Assembly (NCBI RefSeq): GCF_052180245.1
Contig: NZ_CP197474.1
Coordinates: 2,480,001 to 2,544,000, forward strand
Length of the DNA: 64,000 nt
Source of the DNA: Parapusillimonas sp013416435
GTDB lineage: Bacteria > Pseudomonadota > Gammaproteobacteria > Burkholderiales > Burkholderiaceae_B
Reading direction: 5' to 3'
This document shows positions 27,188-34,721 of the stretch, piece by piece. A program made the translations under genes and the position numbers. Position 1 is the stretch's first letter. Each line of letters opens with the position of its first letter. The notes under the pieces are model-generated. The model saw only the letters and a program-made list of their open reading frames with translations, did not search any database and was not told where the DNA came from.

Positions 27188-27388
27188 GGTGTCGTTGTGC
27201 CTGATCTTCCCGGCTGCTTCTCGGCGGCCGACGAAGGCATTGATCGGGCTATTGAAAACGCTAAAGAAGCCATCGCTCTGTGGATTGAAGACTCCATCAG
27301 CAATGGCGAATCCATTCCCAAGCCGCGTTTAGTGATACCGGCGCCAGCGTTTCGCAACCGACGCCGTATCAGGGCAACTCTGCAATAA
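27188..27388 (+). pseudogene. hicB-like antitoxin remnant, 5' end lost
   Basis: From 27188 the frame reads GVVVPDLPGCFSAADEGIDR followed by AIENAKEAIALWIEDSISNG and ESIPKP, a classic HicB partial RNase H-like fold (VPDLPGCFSAGD...AxENAxEAI). An in-frame TAG (27185-27187) directly precedes the first residue. The first 15 or so residues of a normal HicB are missing and the C-terminal DNA-binding part is replaced by an unrelated Arg-rich tail. No hicA is next to it. A GTG at 27197 could start a 63-residue product, but this looks like a relic. Confidence 0.75.
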
Positions 27389-27571
27389 TTCCACGATTTC
27401 CACATTCATTCGATGCGCCTGGTCGTGCAGAACAGCCAGGTAACACTGCAATTTTTCTCGATACCGCGGCTTCTCGCTGATAGCCAGTCGTTCCTGGACC
27501 CGCCTTTCTTTGTCCTTGATTCGTTCAAATGCCTCGATAGCGCACGCCACTTTAGATTTCCACCTCTCCAT
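27329..27571 (-). CDS. Small helical protein, unknown, 80 aa
   Basis: An 80-codon frame from ATG 27571; a TTG at 27598 would add nine residues. GAGGAGG lies about 11 nt upstream of the ATG. The protein is highly charged and helical (MERWKSKVACAIEAFERIKD, then KERRVQERLAISEKPRYREK) and ends KRWRRYH. It overlaps the end of the hicB relic on the other strand by 60 bp. No family is recognised. The amphipathic, coiled-coil-like composition is consistent with a real protein, but a chance frame cannot be excluded. Confidence 0.4.
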   Translation of the reverse strand: MERWKSKVACAIEAFERIKDKERRVQERLAISEKPRYREKLQCYLAVLHDQAHRMNVEIVELLQSCPDTASVAKRWRRYH

Positions 27572-27598
27572 GGACTCACTCGCCTCCTCAACAGTCAA

Positions 27599-28005
27599 TT
27601 ATTCTTCGGTTGGGGCAGCGCAGATCTCAAGTGGGTCCTTTTACCCGCCGAACGGGGTGATAAATTAAGGCGAATTCACAAAAAAGTACAGGGGTTTGCC
27701 CTAGTAACATATGAGAGAGAGCAGGTAGCTCCACCGCCCCCTCCTTCGCTAAAAGAGAGGCAAGTGGTAGGCTGTGTCGAGTATTACACCATGCTTAAAA
27801 GCTCGTACGCTTCGCTTCCGTCCTCTGGCTGCCCCTCGCGACTCCATCGGCCCCACCTGATAACTGCCTGTGTCCGGCTAGTCACAGTGGAATATCCACG
27901 CCAGGGGAAATGGGGGCTCGCTTCTGGATCGCATTCGGTTATGAACACCAAGTGACCGCTTTGTGTTGCGTATACTCCAGGCCTGTTATTAGTAGGAGAA
28001 GGGGT
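27599..28005. other. Gap without a convincing gene
   Basis: AT-richer than the surroundings. An open frame on the plus strand (27413-27955) crosses it but has a low-complexity, Pro/Ser/Arg-rich translation and no ribosome-binding site. A TATACT at about 27971 could serve as -10 for the small ORF at 28006. Nothing else is seen. Confidence 0.5.
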
Positions 28006-28146
28006 ATGGCATCGAACTTGCCGAGATGCACGGGCGGATGTGGTCGAAAAAACGTCAATTTTTCAAGCGCCTACAATGAAGGCTTAACCAAGGAGCCTTA
28101 TGTTGGAATTTCAGCCCGGAGCTCGGGCATATCTATCGGAAATTAG
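28006..28146 (+). CDS. Possible small protein, 46 aa
   Basis: ATG 28006 has AGGAG 7-8 nt upstream, a strong ribosome-binding site. The 46-residue product begins MASNLPRCTGGCGRKNVNFS and contains one CxxxC pair; no family is known. Its last 47 bases overlap, in another frame, the start of the ORF at 28100, which has its own strong ribosome-binding site. Either the two are a coupled pair or only one is real. Confidence 0.35.
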   Translation: MASNLPRCTGGCGRKNVNFSSAYNEGLTKEPYVGISARSSGISIGN

Positions 28147-28372
28147 AGCCCTGTCAACAGACAAGGACGACAAAGTTGTGTTCGTTGGACTGACCGCCAA
28201 GGAGTCAGCCTGGTATGCGAACTACCTCGAGGAATCATTCAGCGGAACTGCCGACCGATCTGAAGGGCCTCAGAACAAGTACCTTGCCCTACAGGACAGG
28301 CATGAGGCGGCTCGACAGGCTGCAATAGCCAACGAGACCCACAGCCCCAACGGGGACGCTCCGATCCGATAG
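28100..28372 (+). CDS. Small hypothetical protein, 90 aa
   Basis: ATG 28100 follows AAGGAG by 4 nt, a near-ideal ribosome-binding site. The 90-residue product starts MLEFQPGARAYLSEIRALST and is acidic, with KVVFVGLTAKESAWYANYLE near residues 25-44 and a polar C-terminus rich in Ala, Glu and His. It has no signal peptide, membrane span or known motif. A hairpin with 11-bp arms lies 32 bp after its stop. The gene is in the accessory stretch after the tRNA, and its neighbours give no hint of function. Confidence 0.6.
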   Translation: MLEFQPGARAYLSEIRALSTDKDDKVVFVGLTAKESAWYANYLEESFSGTADRSEGPQNKYLALQDRHEAARQAAIANETHSPNGDAPIR

Positions 28373-28404
28373 CGATCAGTTCGGTTGCGCAATGCCCCCG
28401 AACT

Positions 28405-28437
28405 ATGGCGCTGCTTAAGCAATAGGCAGCGCCATAT
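28405..28437. terminator. Hairpin after the 90-aa gene
   Basis: TATGGCGCTGC (28405-28415) and GCAGCGCCATA (28427-28437) are perfect inverted 11-bp arms around an 11-nt loop. There is no long T tract, so termination would be weak or Rho-assisted. The rest of 28438-28551 holds nothing recognisable. Confidence 0.5.
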
Positions 28438-28551
28438 CACTAGATGTCCCGCCCGCCCCACCCCATCCCGCAACATACGAGTATGGATTGCCGAAACATC
28501 GCTGCAACGGGGCCGCTACTGTGACGGCGAGTCGTCAGGGTTTCCTCTGGT

Positions 28552-28580
28552 TTGACAGGAAATCTGGCAGATTTAAAAAT
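28552..28580 (+). promoter_or_regulatory. Promoter candidate of the 342-aa lipoprotein gene
   Basis: A perfect -35 TTGACA (28552-28557) is followed, after 16-17 bp, by the A/T-rich TAAAAAT (28574-28580) as -10. The lipoprotein ATG lies 65 bp further on. Confidence 0.5.
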
Positions 28581-28644
28581 ATTTCACTTTTTGTCAGATA
28601 TATAAACATTCCCCCGGTATGTCAACCCTCTAGGAACAGACATC

Positions 28645-29673
28645 ATGAACAGCATGCTACGGCGCGCAGTGCTCTTGATCCCCGCCTTTTTGCTTACGGC
28701 TTGCGCAGTCAGCTCGAAGGACACAGTAATAGCGCCCGAAAAGCGCTCCGGCGGATTTCTAGGCCTGAGCACCACGAGTGACATCGAAGTCGATACACCC
28801 AAGGCATTTGCTGGGGTCCAGAAGATTGTGATTGGTGGCTTTAAAGTCGGCTTCAATCAAAGCAAGCGTCTACAGAAGAAAGCCGGAGGAATACTTTCTG
28901 GTGGCTTTGGCGGCAAGTCAACAGGCTTAGTCAAACTCGATGGCGTAAGCCCTGCGGTTCATCAACGCATAGCGGACGAAGCCCATCAAAAATTTGTCCA
29001 GGCCCTCACCAGTAAAGGCTATGAAGTTCTACCTCGTGAAGCGTTCACCTCCAGCACGGCTTACGCGGGCACGAAGGAATACGACTTCCCATATGAGCAC
29101 GATCAGTCCGGCATCCTGTCTTCCTACGGCGTCGGCACCTTCTACTCGCCTTCGCAAATAGGCTCCAAGCAACCCGTGTTCCTTGGCGAGATCCAGGGCG
29201 TGACCGGCGGTATTGGCCATTCGAACCCAATGAATGCCGTCGCCAAATTTGGTGAGCAAACCGGCGCCCATGTCATCAACGTTGTCTACCTGGTCGATTT
29301 CGCTGGTGCGGGCGGCCACGCCGGCACCACCTTCAGCTCTCTTGATGTCGGCCAGGTAATGTCGGTCGACACCGGGCTTATCGGGATCGGCAGCGGCTAC
29401 ATGAGCACTTTCAGCAGCAATGTCGGCAAGCTGACGTTGGGCCAACCGATCGGTTCGGAAATTGCCTTTGCCGAGATCGAAAACGCCACATCATCGGCCG
29501 AAGCCGGCCTTGAAACAGCCGCCAATGTGTTCTCCGCCTTGCTTGGAGGAGGCACAAACCAAACACGTGAATTCGTGTTCCATGCCGATTCTGAGAAATA
29601 CGCTCAAGCAGCGCTCGATGCGCTCGGTAAAGCCAACATCGCCCTGACAAACAAAATGGCCGAATTGCGCTGA
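28645..29673 (+). CDS. Orphan lipoprotein, unknown family, 342 aa
   Basis: A 342-residue exported lipoprotein: MNSMLRRAVLLIPAFLLTAC is a short signal peptide with lipobox LTAC (Cys20). The mature part has no motif I can name. It contains VQKIVIGGFKVGFNQSKRLQ (near 60-79), a Gly-rich GGILSGGFGGKSTG, VHQRIADEAHQKFVQALTSK and a long Gly/Ser-rich region (about 190-270) of probable beta structure. The IVIGGFKV...KFVQALTSKGYEV pattern resembles the alpha/beta start of periplasmic CsgG-like/TolB-N-type folds, but only loosely. AGGA lies about 10 nt before the ATG. It is monocistronic, in the accessory stretch. Confidence 0.72.
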   Translation: MNSMLRRAVLLIPAFLLTACAVSSKDTVIAPEKRSGGFLGLSTTSDIEVDTPKAFAGVQKIVIGGFKVGFNQSKRLQKKAGGILSGGFGGKSTGLVKLDGVSPAVHQRIADEAHQKFVQALTSKGYEVLPREAFTSSTAYAGTKEYDFPYEHDQSGILSSYGVGTFYSPSQIGSKQPVFLGEIQGVTGGIGHSNPMNAVAKFGEQTGAHVINVVYLVDFAGAGGHAGTTFSSLDVGQVMSVDTGLIGIGSGYMSTFSSNVGKLTLGQPIGSEIAFAEIENATSSAEAGLETAANVFSALLGGGTNQTREFVFHADSEKYAQAALDALGKANIALTNKMAELR

Positions 29674-29724
29674 CTGGGGAGATAACTGGAGCGGAAAGCG
29701 ATTCCGGGCCAACCGGAGAATGCT

Positions 29725-30132
29725 CTATTTGGGGCTGGCGCCGGCAAGGCTTTTAATCTCTGCGAGTTCCCGCCTCAGGACTTCCAGATCTTCTTGCTCA
29801 TGCGCCAATTTGCGCTCGAGCTTCTTCACCTTGTCGAAGCGTCCTTCCTCTTCCTTTTCGCGCATGTCTTCGAGAATGTCATCGATATCGTCCTGCTTCT
29901 CGGCAATCTCTTCTTCCTTGTCAGAGATAAGCCCTGCGTCCGTGCAATGATTCCGTGCTGCTGATAGCGCTCGCTCGAGGCCTCTTATGCGGTTCTGATT
30001 GCCGGACTCTTTCGCGTGCTGGATCTGGGTTTCGATTCCGGCAATCTTCTGAGCACAGGCTGGACCTGACGCCAGCGCAGGACCGGACAAGCCGAGCGCT
30101 AAAGAAAAAACTACCACGTGTTTTATCGTCAT
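29725..30132 (-). CDS. DUF1090 (YqjC-like) periplasmic coiled-coil protein
   Basis: A 135-residue secreted protein. Start at ATG 30132 (MTIKHVVVFSLALGLSGPAL), where a clean signal peptide begins; a longer frame to 30282 has no signal character. Mature SGPACAQKIAGIETQIQHAK, then a long charged coiled coil (EEEIAEKQDDIDDILEDMRE and KKLERKLAHEQEDLEVLRRE), fits DUF1090, the family of E. coli YqjC. Two Cys (CAQK and NHCTDAG) are typical and may form a disulfide. The function of the family is unknown; it is often associated with stress or acid conditions. Confidence 0.85.
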   Translation of the reverse strand: MTIKHVVVFSLALGLSGPALASGPACAQKIAGIETQIQHAKESGNQNRIRGLERALSAARNHCTDAGLISDKEEEIAEKQDDIDDILEDMREKEEEGRFDKVKKLERKLAHEQEDLEVLRRELAEIKSLAGASPK

Positions 30133-30475
30133 GGCCGTACCCGAGTTGTGTCGACCAGAAGATACTACCTTACGGAAGCCATAGAAGACAAAAGTCCCGC
30201 CATATTTCGATCGCGAGGCTTTAAAACTTTGGGCTGACTTCTCGACAGCGATCACCATCAAAGACCGCGCGGTATCGGCCACGGTGACGATCAGAGTAAG
30301 CCCAACATCATCGTCGATATCGGCTTGCCTCCCTTCTCATAGGCATCAGGATGATATCCCGCCAACTGCGCTTGCGGTTATCCACTGAACGATCACAACG
30401 AGATCGCCTGACCATGCCCCTTCCAGTGTGACGATCCACAGAGACAATTCGATGGCCGAGTGCTATCGTAAAACC
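30133..30475. other. Gap without a convincing gene
   Basis: This holds the upstream region of the DUF1090 gene (minus strand) and of the 44-aa gene (plus strand). No frame with a ribosome-binding site, no strong hairpin and no known repeat is seen. Confidence 0.5.
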
Positions 30476-30610
30476 ATGAAATCGGGTTCAACGATAGCCA
30501 TCGGGATTGCGATTGGCGTTGCTATAGGCGTCGCCATGGATAATATTGCGAGCGGGATCGGAATAGGCCTTGCGCTCGGCATCGCGTTTTCGCTTGCCAT
30601 GAAAAAATAA
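30476..30610 (+). CDS. Small glycine-zipper membrane protein, 44 aa
   Basis: ATG 30476 gives a 44-residue protein, MKSGSTIAIGIAIGVAIGVA followed by MDNIASGIGIGLALGIAFSL and AMKK. It has two hydrophobic stretches packed with Gly-Ile/Ala-Ile-Gly repeats. Such small glycine-zipper proteins are known from many proteobacteria; their function is not established. A longer frame from a GTG at 30428 adds 16 polar residues. No good ribosome-binding site is seen for either start. The regular GIAIGVAIGVA pattern is unlikely to be chance. Confidence 0.55.
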   Translation: MKSGSTIAIGIAIGVAIGVAMDNIASGIGIGLALGIAFSLAMKK

Positions 30611-30749
30611 CCGCCATCCCCGGAAGGTTCCGATCACCTATGCGGTGTTGCAGCGAACCCGCTTGACGTCGTGGCTCACTTACAAGCTCATCCGAGCTTC
30701 CGGCGAACTCCAGCGGATCGTCATCGACTGGATACTGAAGTCCCAAATA

Positions 30750-32771
30750 TCATCGATACGCCTCTACCACGACCCCATGCGTCACAGTGGGTTCCAGACG
30801 GTCGATGTTGAGCGTACCGAAATTATTATTGGCCTCCCAGATATCGTAGTCGTAGTCGGCGCGCACGGTGGGAATCGACTTCAGCACATCGCCATGACGG
30901 AATGCCCCGAAAGCCCCTTCCGGATCGGTGTCCCCGGGCGTCTGCTTCCAGACCTTGTTGTCGAACTGAAAGTGGATCGCGCCCATTAGCTGCTGTGGAT
31001 TGCTGTTCTGGTATTCGATCGCGCCCCGCAACTGATCGCGCACGATCGACGAATCAGGATTGTTTGTGCGCGATGCTCCGATTTCCGTAAAGAGGATGGG
31101 CAATTGGTAGCGTTCCCAAGTTTGCTGCACCCAGCCTTTTCCGGTCCCTTCTGCATTCACGAAAAGATAGGTCGCGTCGTTGTACGTTTGCGGGCAGAGC
31201 ATCAAGCGACTCCGGTAACTCGCCATACGCGGGTCATTCACCAATTGGTCAAATGCCTGCCAGGACGGCATCTCGCTGCGCTTGGCAAAAGTCACCGGCA
31301 CGCCCACCGGTACGCTCTTGCTGAACTTGAGCGCGTCGGCTTCCTGAAGGAAGCGCTCAACCAAGCCGATGGCGTTCTGGTAGTATCTGCCCCCTTCCTC
31401 CTGGTCCAGCTCGTTCGAAATGATCACGCCCGCGATCGCAGGATGCCAGTCATTGTTATCGCGATTGCCAAAGTTGCCGTGGCGGAAGTAGTTTGGCACC
31501 TCTTTGTCCCAGGTATCTGGGCCTTGGGTAGGCAGCCAGTTGCTGATCGGTACCACCACCTTGATACCCAGGTCGTGTGCGTGGTCCAGGAACTGGCTGT
31601 GGTCGTTGCGAGGGTCCCAATCATAGAGCCGGATCAGATTGATGCCCATGTCCTTGATCGTCTTCATGTCATTTCGGCAAGACGGCTCGCAGCTCTGCGA
31701 CAAGTACGATTGTGTCCCCCACAGCGAACCCATCTGTCTGCGTGCGATATCGCTGCCAAAGTACAGATAGGTGGTGTTGGAGGTGGAAGGATCGTAGCCG
31801 GCGCCGAAAGCCTGGTACGCCGTTCCCTTCCCCGGGAATGGGAAGCGACTGAACGTGCCCGAATCTATCAGCAGCACCGGCTGGTTGACGGATTCCAATG
31901 CGCCATGCTGCTCGCCCAGGAGAGACACCGCATAGCGCAATACGCCGGAATCGGCATCGTATTCCGGCATGTCGAGCGTGAGGAAATACACTTTGAGAGC
32001 GCCGCTCGCGGTCGTGCCAACTAGGGCGGCATTGGGCGAGCCGTCGGCGAAGACATGCGGCCACTGCGAGAAGAACTGCGACATGGGGCGGCTGTCGGAA
32101 TAGGTGCCCGGTGCATTGTCGACCCAGAACATGTTCTCGCCGGCCTGCGTCATCATCAACACATGTCGGCCGTTAGCACCTGGCTGCAGGCTGGCCTGCG
32201 CGGCGTACTGCACGTACGACGACACCTCAATGTCGTCTTCCGCATTATTCAATACGTTCAGCGAAACATTCGAGAAGGCCATCGAGAGCGACAACGGGCC
32301 TTCGACGGTGTCATTCAAAACGCGCACCTGAAAACTGACCATGTCCGTGGCCTGGTCGTAAAGAGGGCGGGACAATGTCAAGTAGAGGCCAGAAACCTCT
32401 GTGCTGCCTTGAGGACGAAACTGCAGCGTCGCATTGGGGTTGACTTTCTCGTACGCCTGCAACCAGCCATTGCCCAGGTACTCGGAAAGCGGCAGTCTAC
32501 CGCTTTCGCTGTGTGGCCGGTCGGCGTACCATAATGCATCCTTATGCAGCTTTCTGAGGGTGAGCGTACCGTGTACGGGCCGCCCGCCCGGGTTTTCATC
32601 CAAAGCCAGTTCGCCGCTCGCCGCGACGAGCATGTGGATGCGGTTGGCGTAGCTGCTGGATCCGCCCCCGTCGGAAATGTCATTACTGCCACTTGAGCCA
32701 CCGCCGCAGGCAGCCAGCGCGGCGCAGACCAACACAACCACGGCTTGAGAAAACATACGTATGAGCGACAT
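30750..32771 (-). CDS. GH72-like glucanosyltransferase/glycosidase lipoprotein
   Basis: A 673-residue surface or periplasmic lipoprotein: signal peptide with LAAC (Cys22), then a Gly/Ser linker. Residues about 45-290 are two copies of a beta-sandwich-like unit. Each has a polar N-part, a hydrophobic Y-F/L-L-T-L strand (GLYLTLSRPLYDQATDMVSF and KVYFLTLDMPEYDADSGVLR) and a V-R-V/YAVSLL end. From about 310 the sequence looks like the TIM barrel of GH72 glucan-remodelling enzymes: FGAGYDPSTSN, then CRNDMKTIKDMGINLIRLYD with DPRNDH, an ISNELD acid/base candidate (Glu454) and LFTEIGASR nucleophile candidate (Glu563). GH72 is best known from fungal beta-1,3-glucan transferases. The substrate is unknown. 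It stands alone behind its own promoter candidate. Confidence 0.7.
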   Translation of the reverse strand: MSLIRMFSQAVVVLVCAALAACGGGSSGSNDISDGGGSSSYANRIHMLVAASGELALDENPGGRPVHGTLTLRKLHKDALWYADRPHSESGRLPLSEYLGNGWLQAYEKVNPNATLQFRPQGSTEVSGLYLTLSRPLYDQATDMVSFQVRVLNDTVEGPLSLSMAFSNVSLNVLNNAEDDIEVSSYVQYAAQASLQPGANGRHVLMMTQAGENMFWVDNAPGTYSDSRPMSQFFSQWPHVFADGSPNAALVGTTASGALKVYFLTLDMPEYDADSGVLRYAVSLLGEQHGALESVNQPVLLIDSGTFSRFPFPGKGTAYQAFGAGYDPSTSNTTYLYFGSDIARRQMGSLWGTQSYLSQSCEPSCRNDMKTIKDMGINLIRLYDWDPRNDHSQFLDHAHDLGIKVVVPISNWLPTQGPDTWDKEVPNYFRHGNFGNRDNNDWHPAIAGVIISNELDQEEGGRYYQNAIGLVERFLQEADALKFSKSVPVGVPVTFAKRSEMPSWQAFDQLVNDPRMASYRSRLMLCPQTYNDATYLFVNAEGTGKGWVQQTWERYQLPILFTEIGASRTNNPDSSIVRDQLRGAIEYQNSNPQQLMGAIHFQFDNKVWKQTPGDTDPEGAFGAFRHGDVLKSIPTVRADYDYDIWEANNNFGTLNIDRLEPTVTHGVVVEAYR

Positions 32772-32911
32772 GTTTCTGTTCCTTATTATTGTGGTGATCG
32801 CCTCTGAAAGCGCGCATTCGCAACGGGATCACGGGGGACAGTCCCGTTCCAAGCTGAATTAGCCAAATATCCTGCGCAATATCTCATCCGCCGAATATCG
32901 GCTACCTGAGT

Positions 32912-32939
32912 ATGCTACACCCGTAAGTATTTGTGTCAA
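32912..32939 (-). promoter_or_regulatory. Promoter candidate of the GH72-like gene
   Basis: On the minus strand a perfect -35 TTGACA (32934-32939) and TAGCAT (32912-32917) are 16 bp apart. The gene starts 140 bp downstream. The leader also holds a degenerate GGGACAGTCCC palindrome at about 32835. Confidence 0.4.
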
Positions 32940-33024
32940 ACTGAAAATTCATACAGTTATCCCTCCCGCGCGTATGGACGCCGGCGTGCAGCCCGCCGGA
33001 CGAGGATAATCGGGTACCTTGAAC

Positions 33025-33063
33025 AAAAAAGGTCGAGCCCAATGTCTCAAAGGGCTCGACCTT
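33025..33063 (-). terminator. Intrinsic terminator of the cold-shock gene
   Basis: On the minus strand AAGGTCGAGCCC pairs perfectly with GGGCTCGACCTT (12 bp, 11-nt loop), followed by TTTT. It lies 47 bp past the stop. Confidence 0.9.
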
Positions 33064-33109
33064 GTCCGATTGCTCTATCTGCCCGCCAACTCTCAGGCGG
33101 GCGGAGCGA

Positions 33110-33319
33110 TCAAATCACTTGAATATTGGACGCTTGCGGGCCTTTCTGCCCTTGCGTTGCCACGAACGAAACTCGCTGGTTCTCTTCGAGGCTTTTATGC
33201 CCGGTGCCTTGAATCTCGCTGTAGTGAGCGAAGAGGTCCTTGCCACCCGACTCGGGCGAAATAAAGCCGAAGCCTTTGTCGTTGTTGAACCACTTCACGA
33301 TACCGATTTCTGTTTTCAA
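33110..33319 (-). CDS. CspA-family cold-shock protein (TTG start)
   Basis: A 69-residue single OB-fold protein that binds single-stranded RNA/DNA. It has IVKWFNNDKGFGFISPESGG (RNP1 KGFGFI), DLFAHYSEIQ (RNP2-like) and NQRVSFVATQGQKGPQASNI, matching the family along its full length. An ATG frame would begin upstream at 33358 with unrelated residues. The conserved start corresponds to a TTG at 33317-33319 (KTEIGIVKWF follows), and AGGA lies 7 nt before it. TTG as a start fits weak or regulated translation. A good promoter lies 80 bp upstream and a perfect terminator downstream. Function is by family; cold regulation is not proven. Confidence 0.93.
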   Translation of the reverse strand: MKTEIGIVKWFNNDKGFGFISPESGGKDLFAHYSEIQGTGHKSLEENQRVSFVATQGQKGPQASNIQVI

Positions 33320-33397
33320 TGTATGTCCTAAGTAGAAGGGAAAAGTATCCCCGCGCACACTATGCGTGCTGGGGCACTATAAAGCCAGCACTGTTAC

Positions 33398-33426
33398 AAA
33401 TTACGCAAGGCAACCCTGATTTTCAA
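33398..33426 (-). promoter_or_regulatory. Promoter of the cold-shock gene
   Basis: On the minus strand TTGAAA (33421-33426), 17 bp, TAATTT (33398-33403). The leader to the TTG start is about 70 nt and contains a hairpin, GCCCCAGCACGC/GCGTGCGCGGGG-like, at about 33350-33375. The stretch 33427-33652 beyond it shows no gene. Confidence 0.65.
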
Positions 33427-33652
33427 GGGACGTGCGAATAGAGCATTGGACTTTTCCATTCTTTACATGGCAGCACTTGCCATTGCGTAGGGGTTGCCGC
33501 ATGATTGTCACATTATGTCACTTGATTTTGTCCCCTATCTGTTTTATGCCGCCGGAGCGACGCTGGGCATAGTGCTATGGTGGATACGGCACCGGGACTA
33601 GGCGATGGATCACCGGCAAAGAGGCCCGGCGACGCGGGTCCACCGAAGCCGC

Positions 33653-33889
33653 CTAATGCCGAGGGTGGTTTTTCCGATATAGCTCCCACTCCTCGATTCG
33701 GGTTCCATCGGACAACACGCACATGGTCACATCTCCTTCGGGGCGCTGCTTGATATCGAGCGTTCCTCCGCGCTCAATGCAGTACACGGAAGCGGGGTTC
33801 GGCATGCCGACGGCTCGCATTGGATCGGGCCCGGACACAGTGCAGCCAATCATCGACACGGCAACCAGAACACTCCCAAACTTGTACAT
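33653..33889 (-). CDS. DUF333 family small lipoprotein
   Basis: A 78-residue lipoprotein: MYKFGSVLVAVSMIGC has a short signal peptide with lipobox MIGC (Cys16). The mature part contains MPNPASVYCIERGGTLDIKQ followed by GDVTMCVLSDGTRIEEWELY, the exact DUF333 pattern (NPAS-YC-x2-x-GG ... G-x-C-x-DG-x-x-x-EEW). Some annotations call the family putative hemolysin, without support. The two Cys probably form a disulfide. It is cotranscribable with no neighbour; LysE starts on the same strand further up. Confidence 0.85.
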   Translation of the reverse strand: MYKFGSVLVAVSMIGCTVSGPDPMRAVGMPNPASVYCIERGGTLDIKQRPEGDVTMCVLSDGTRIEEWELYRKNHPRH

Positions 33890-33955
33890 GGCTATTCCTT
33901 TTCAGTTTGGAGGAATTGTACTTCCGGCCCTGCTAAGGGATCACCCGGGCAGAAC

Positions 33956-34567
33956 TCAGGAACGAATTGGCAAGACGGCGCCAACGGCAATGAATGCTCC
34001 GCCACACGTCCGGTTGAATCGACGACCTGCGCGAGCCAGCCATGGGCGAACATGACTGGCAGCGTTTGCAAACAGATATTCGATTACGAATTCGGTCACC
34101 GCGTATGTAGTGGCCACGACGGCAAACTGGACCGCCACGCTGCGATGCGGATCCAGGAATTGAGGCAGCAGTGCGCTGAAGAAAAGCAATCCCTTCGGAT
34201 TGGTGACAGCCGAAAGCAAGCCTTGACGAAACAGCCCCCAGACATTGACAAGACCTGGCGCATGCCCAACGGCAACGTTTATGGGCGGGGAGCGCCACAG
34301 CCTTATGCCAAGCCATATCAGGTAGATGCCGCCCACCCATTTCAAGACGGTGAGCCACACGATAGACGACTTGACCAAGGCGCCGATGCCGAACATGCAC
34401 AAGGCGATGATCACCACGAAGCCGATAACGCCACCCGCTATGGTGAACAGCGTACTCCTACTGCCATGCAGCGCACCGTGGGTTAACGCCAGCAGACCGT
34501 TTGGACCAGGTGTAAGAGACAGGCCGATGGACGTGAGAAAAAACAAAAGCCAGGTTTCAAACTGCAT
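33956..34567 (-). CDS. LysE/RhtB-family amino-acid exporter
   Basis: A 203-residue membrane protein with six predicted spans. Family marks are LSLTPGPNGLLALTHGALHG (near 17-36), the first-loop GxRxxx (HGSRSTLFTIAGGVIGF), WVGGIYLIWLGIRLWRS (near 75) and LSAVTNPKGLLFFSALLPQF (near 118). LysE/RhtB proteins export amino acids such as lysine, threonine or homoserine; the substrate cannot be read from the sequence. No LysG/ArgP-like regulator is next to it. It is divergent from the LexA-box gene. Confidence 0.9.
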   Translation of the reverse strand: MQFETWLLFFLTSIGLSLTPGPNGLLALTHGALHGSRSTLFTIAGGVIGFVVIIALCMFGIGALVKSSIVWLTVLKWVGGIYLIWLGIRLWRSPPINVAVGHAPGLVNVWGLFRQGLLSAVTNPKGLLFFSALLPQFLDPHRSVAVQFAVVATTYAVTEFVIEYLFANAASHVRPWLARAGRRFNRTCGGAFIAVGAVLPIRS

Positions 34568-34688
34568 TAGGACTCCAAATCGGCTGAGGCTGCCAAGCGT
34601 GAAGTGCCATCAACTGCGGTTTGGCGACTTCGCCACCGCCGATCGCGACATCATATCCCCTATTTCTATTCCATTTTCCCTAAAAAAA

Positions 34689-34704
34689 CTGTATAAATAC
34701 ACAG
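34689..34704. promoter_or_regulatory. LexA (SOS) box in front of the 95-aa gene
   Basis: CTGTATAAATACACAG fits CTGT-N8-ACAG and differs in only a few central bases from the recA box in this window. A flanking A7 and T8 extend the palindrome to about 11-bp arms (AAAAAAACTGT / ACAGTTTTTTTT). A TATAAA lies inside the box. The downstream ATG is 18 bp away, with TTGGAG in between. Confidence 0.85.
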
Positions 34705-34721
34705 TTTTTTTTGGAGCATCC

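Noticed and set aside
27413..27955. 180-aa open frame on the plus strand in the accessory stretch
   Set aside because: No ribosome-binding site; Pro/Ser/Arg-rich translation with no structure. It overlaps a small minus-strand ORF with a better start.
34326..34721. N-terminal extension of the LexA-box gene (frame open from 34326)
   Set aside because: It runs through the LexA box and antisense LysE; the ribosome-binding site and family-like start are at 34722.
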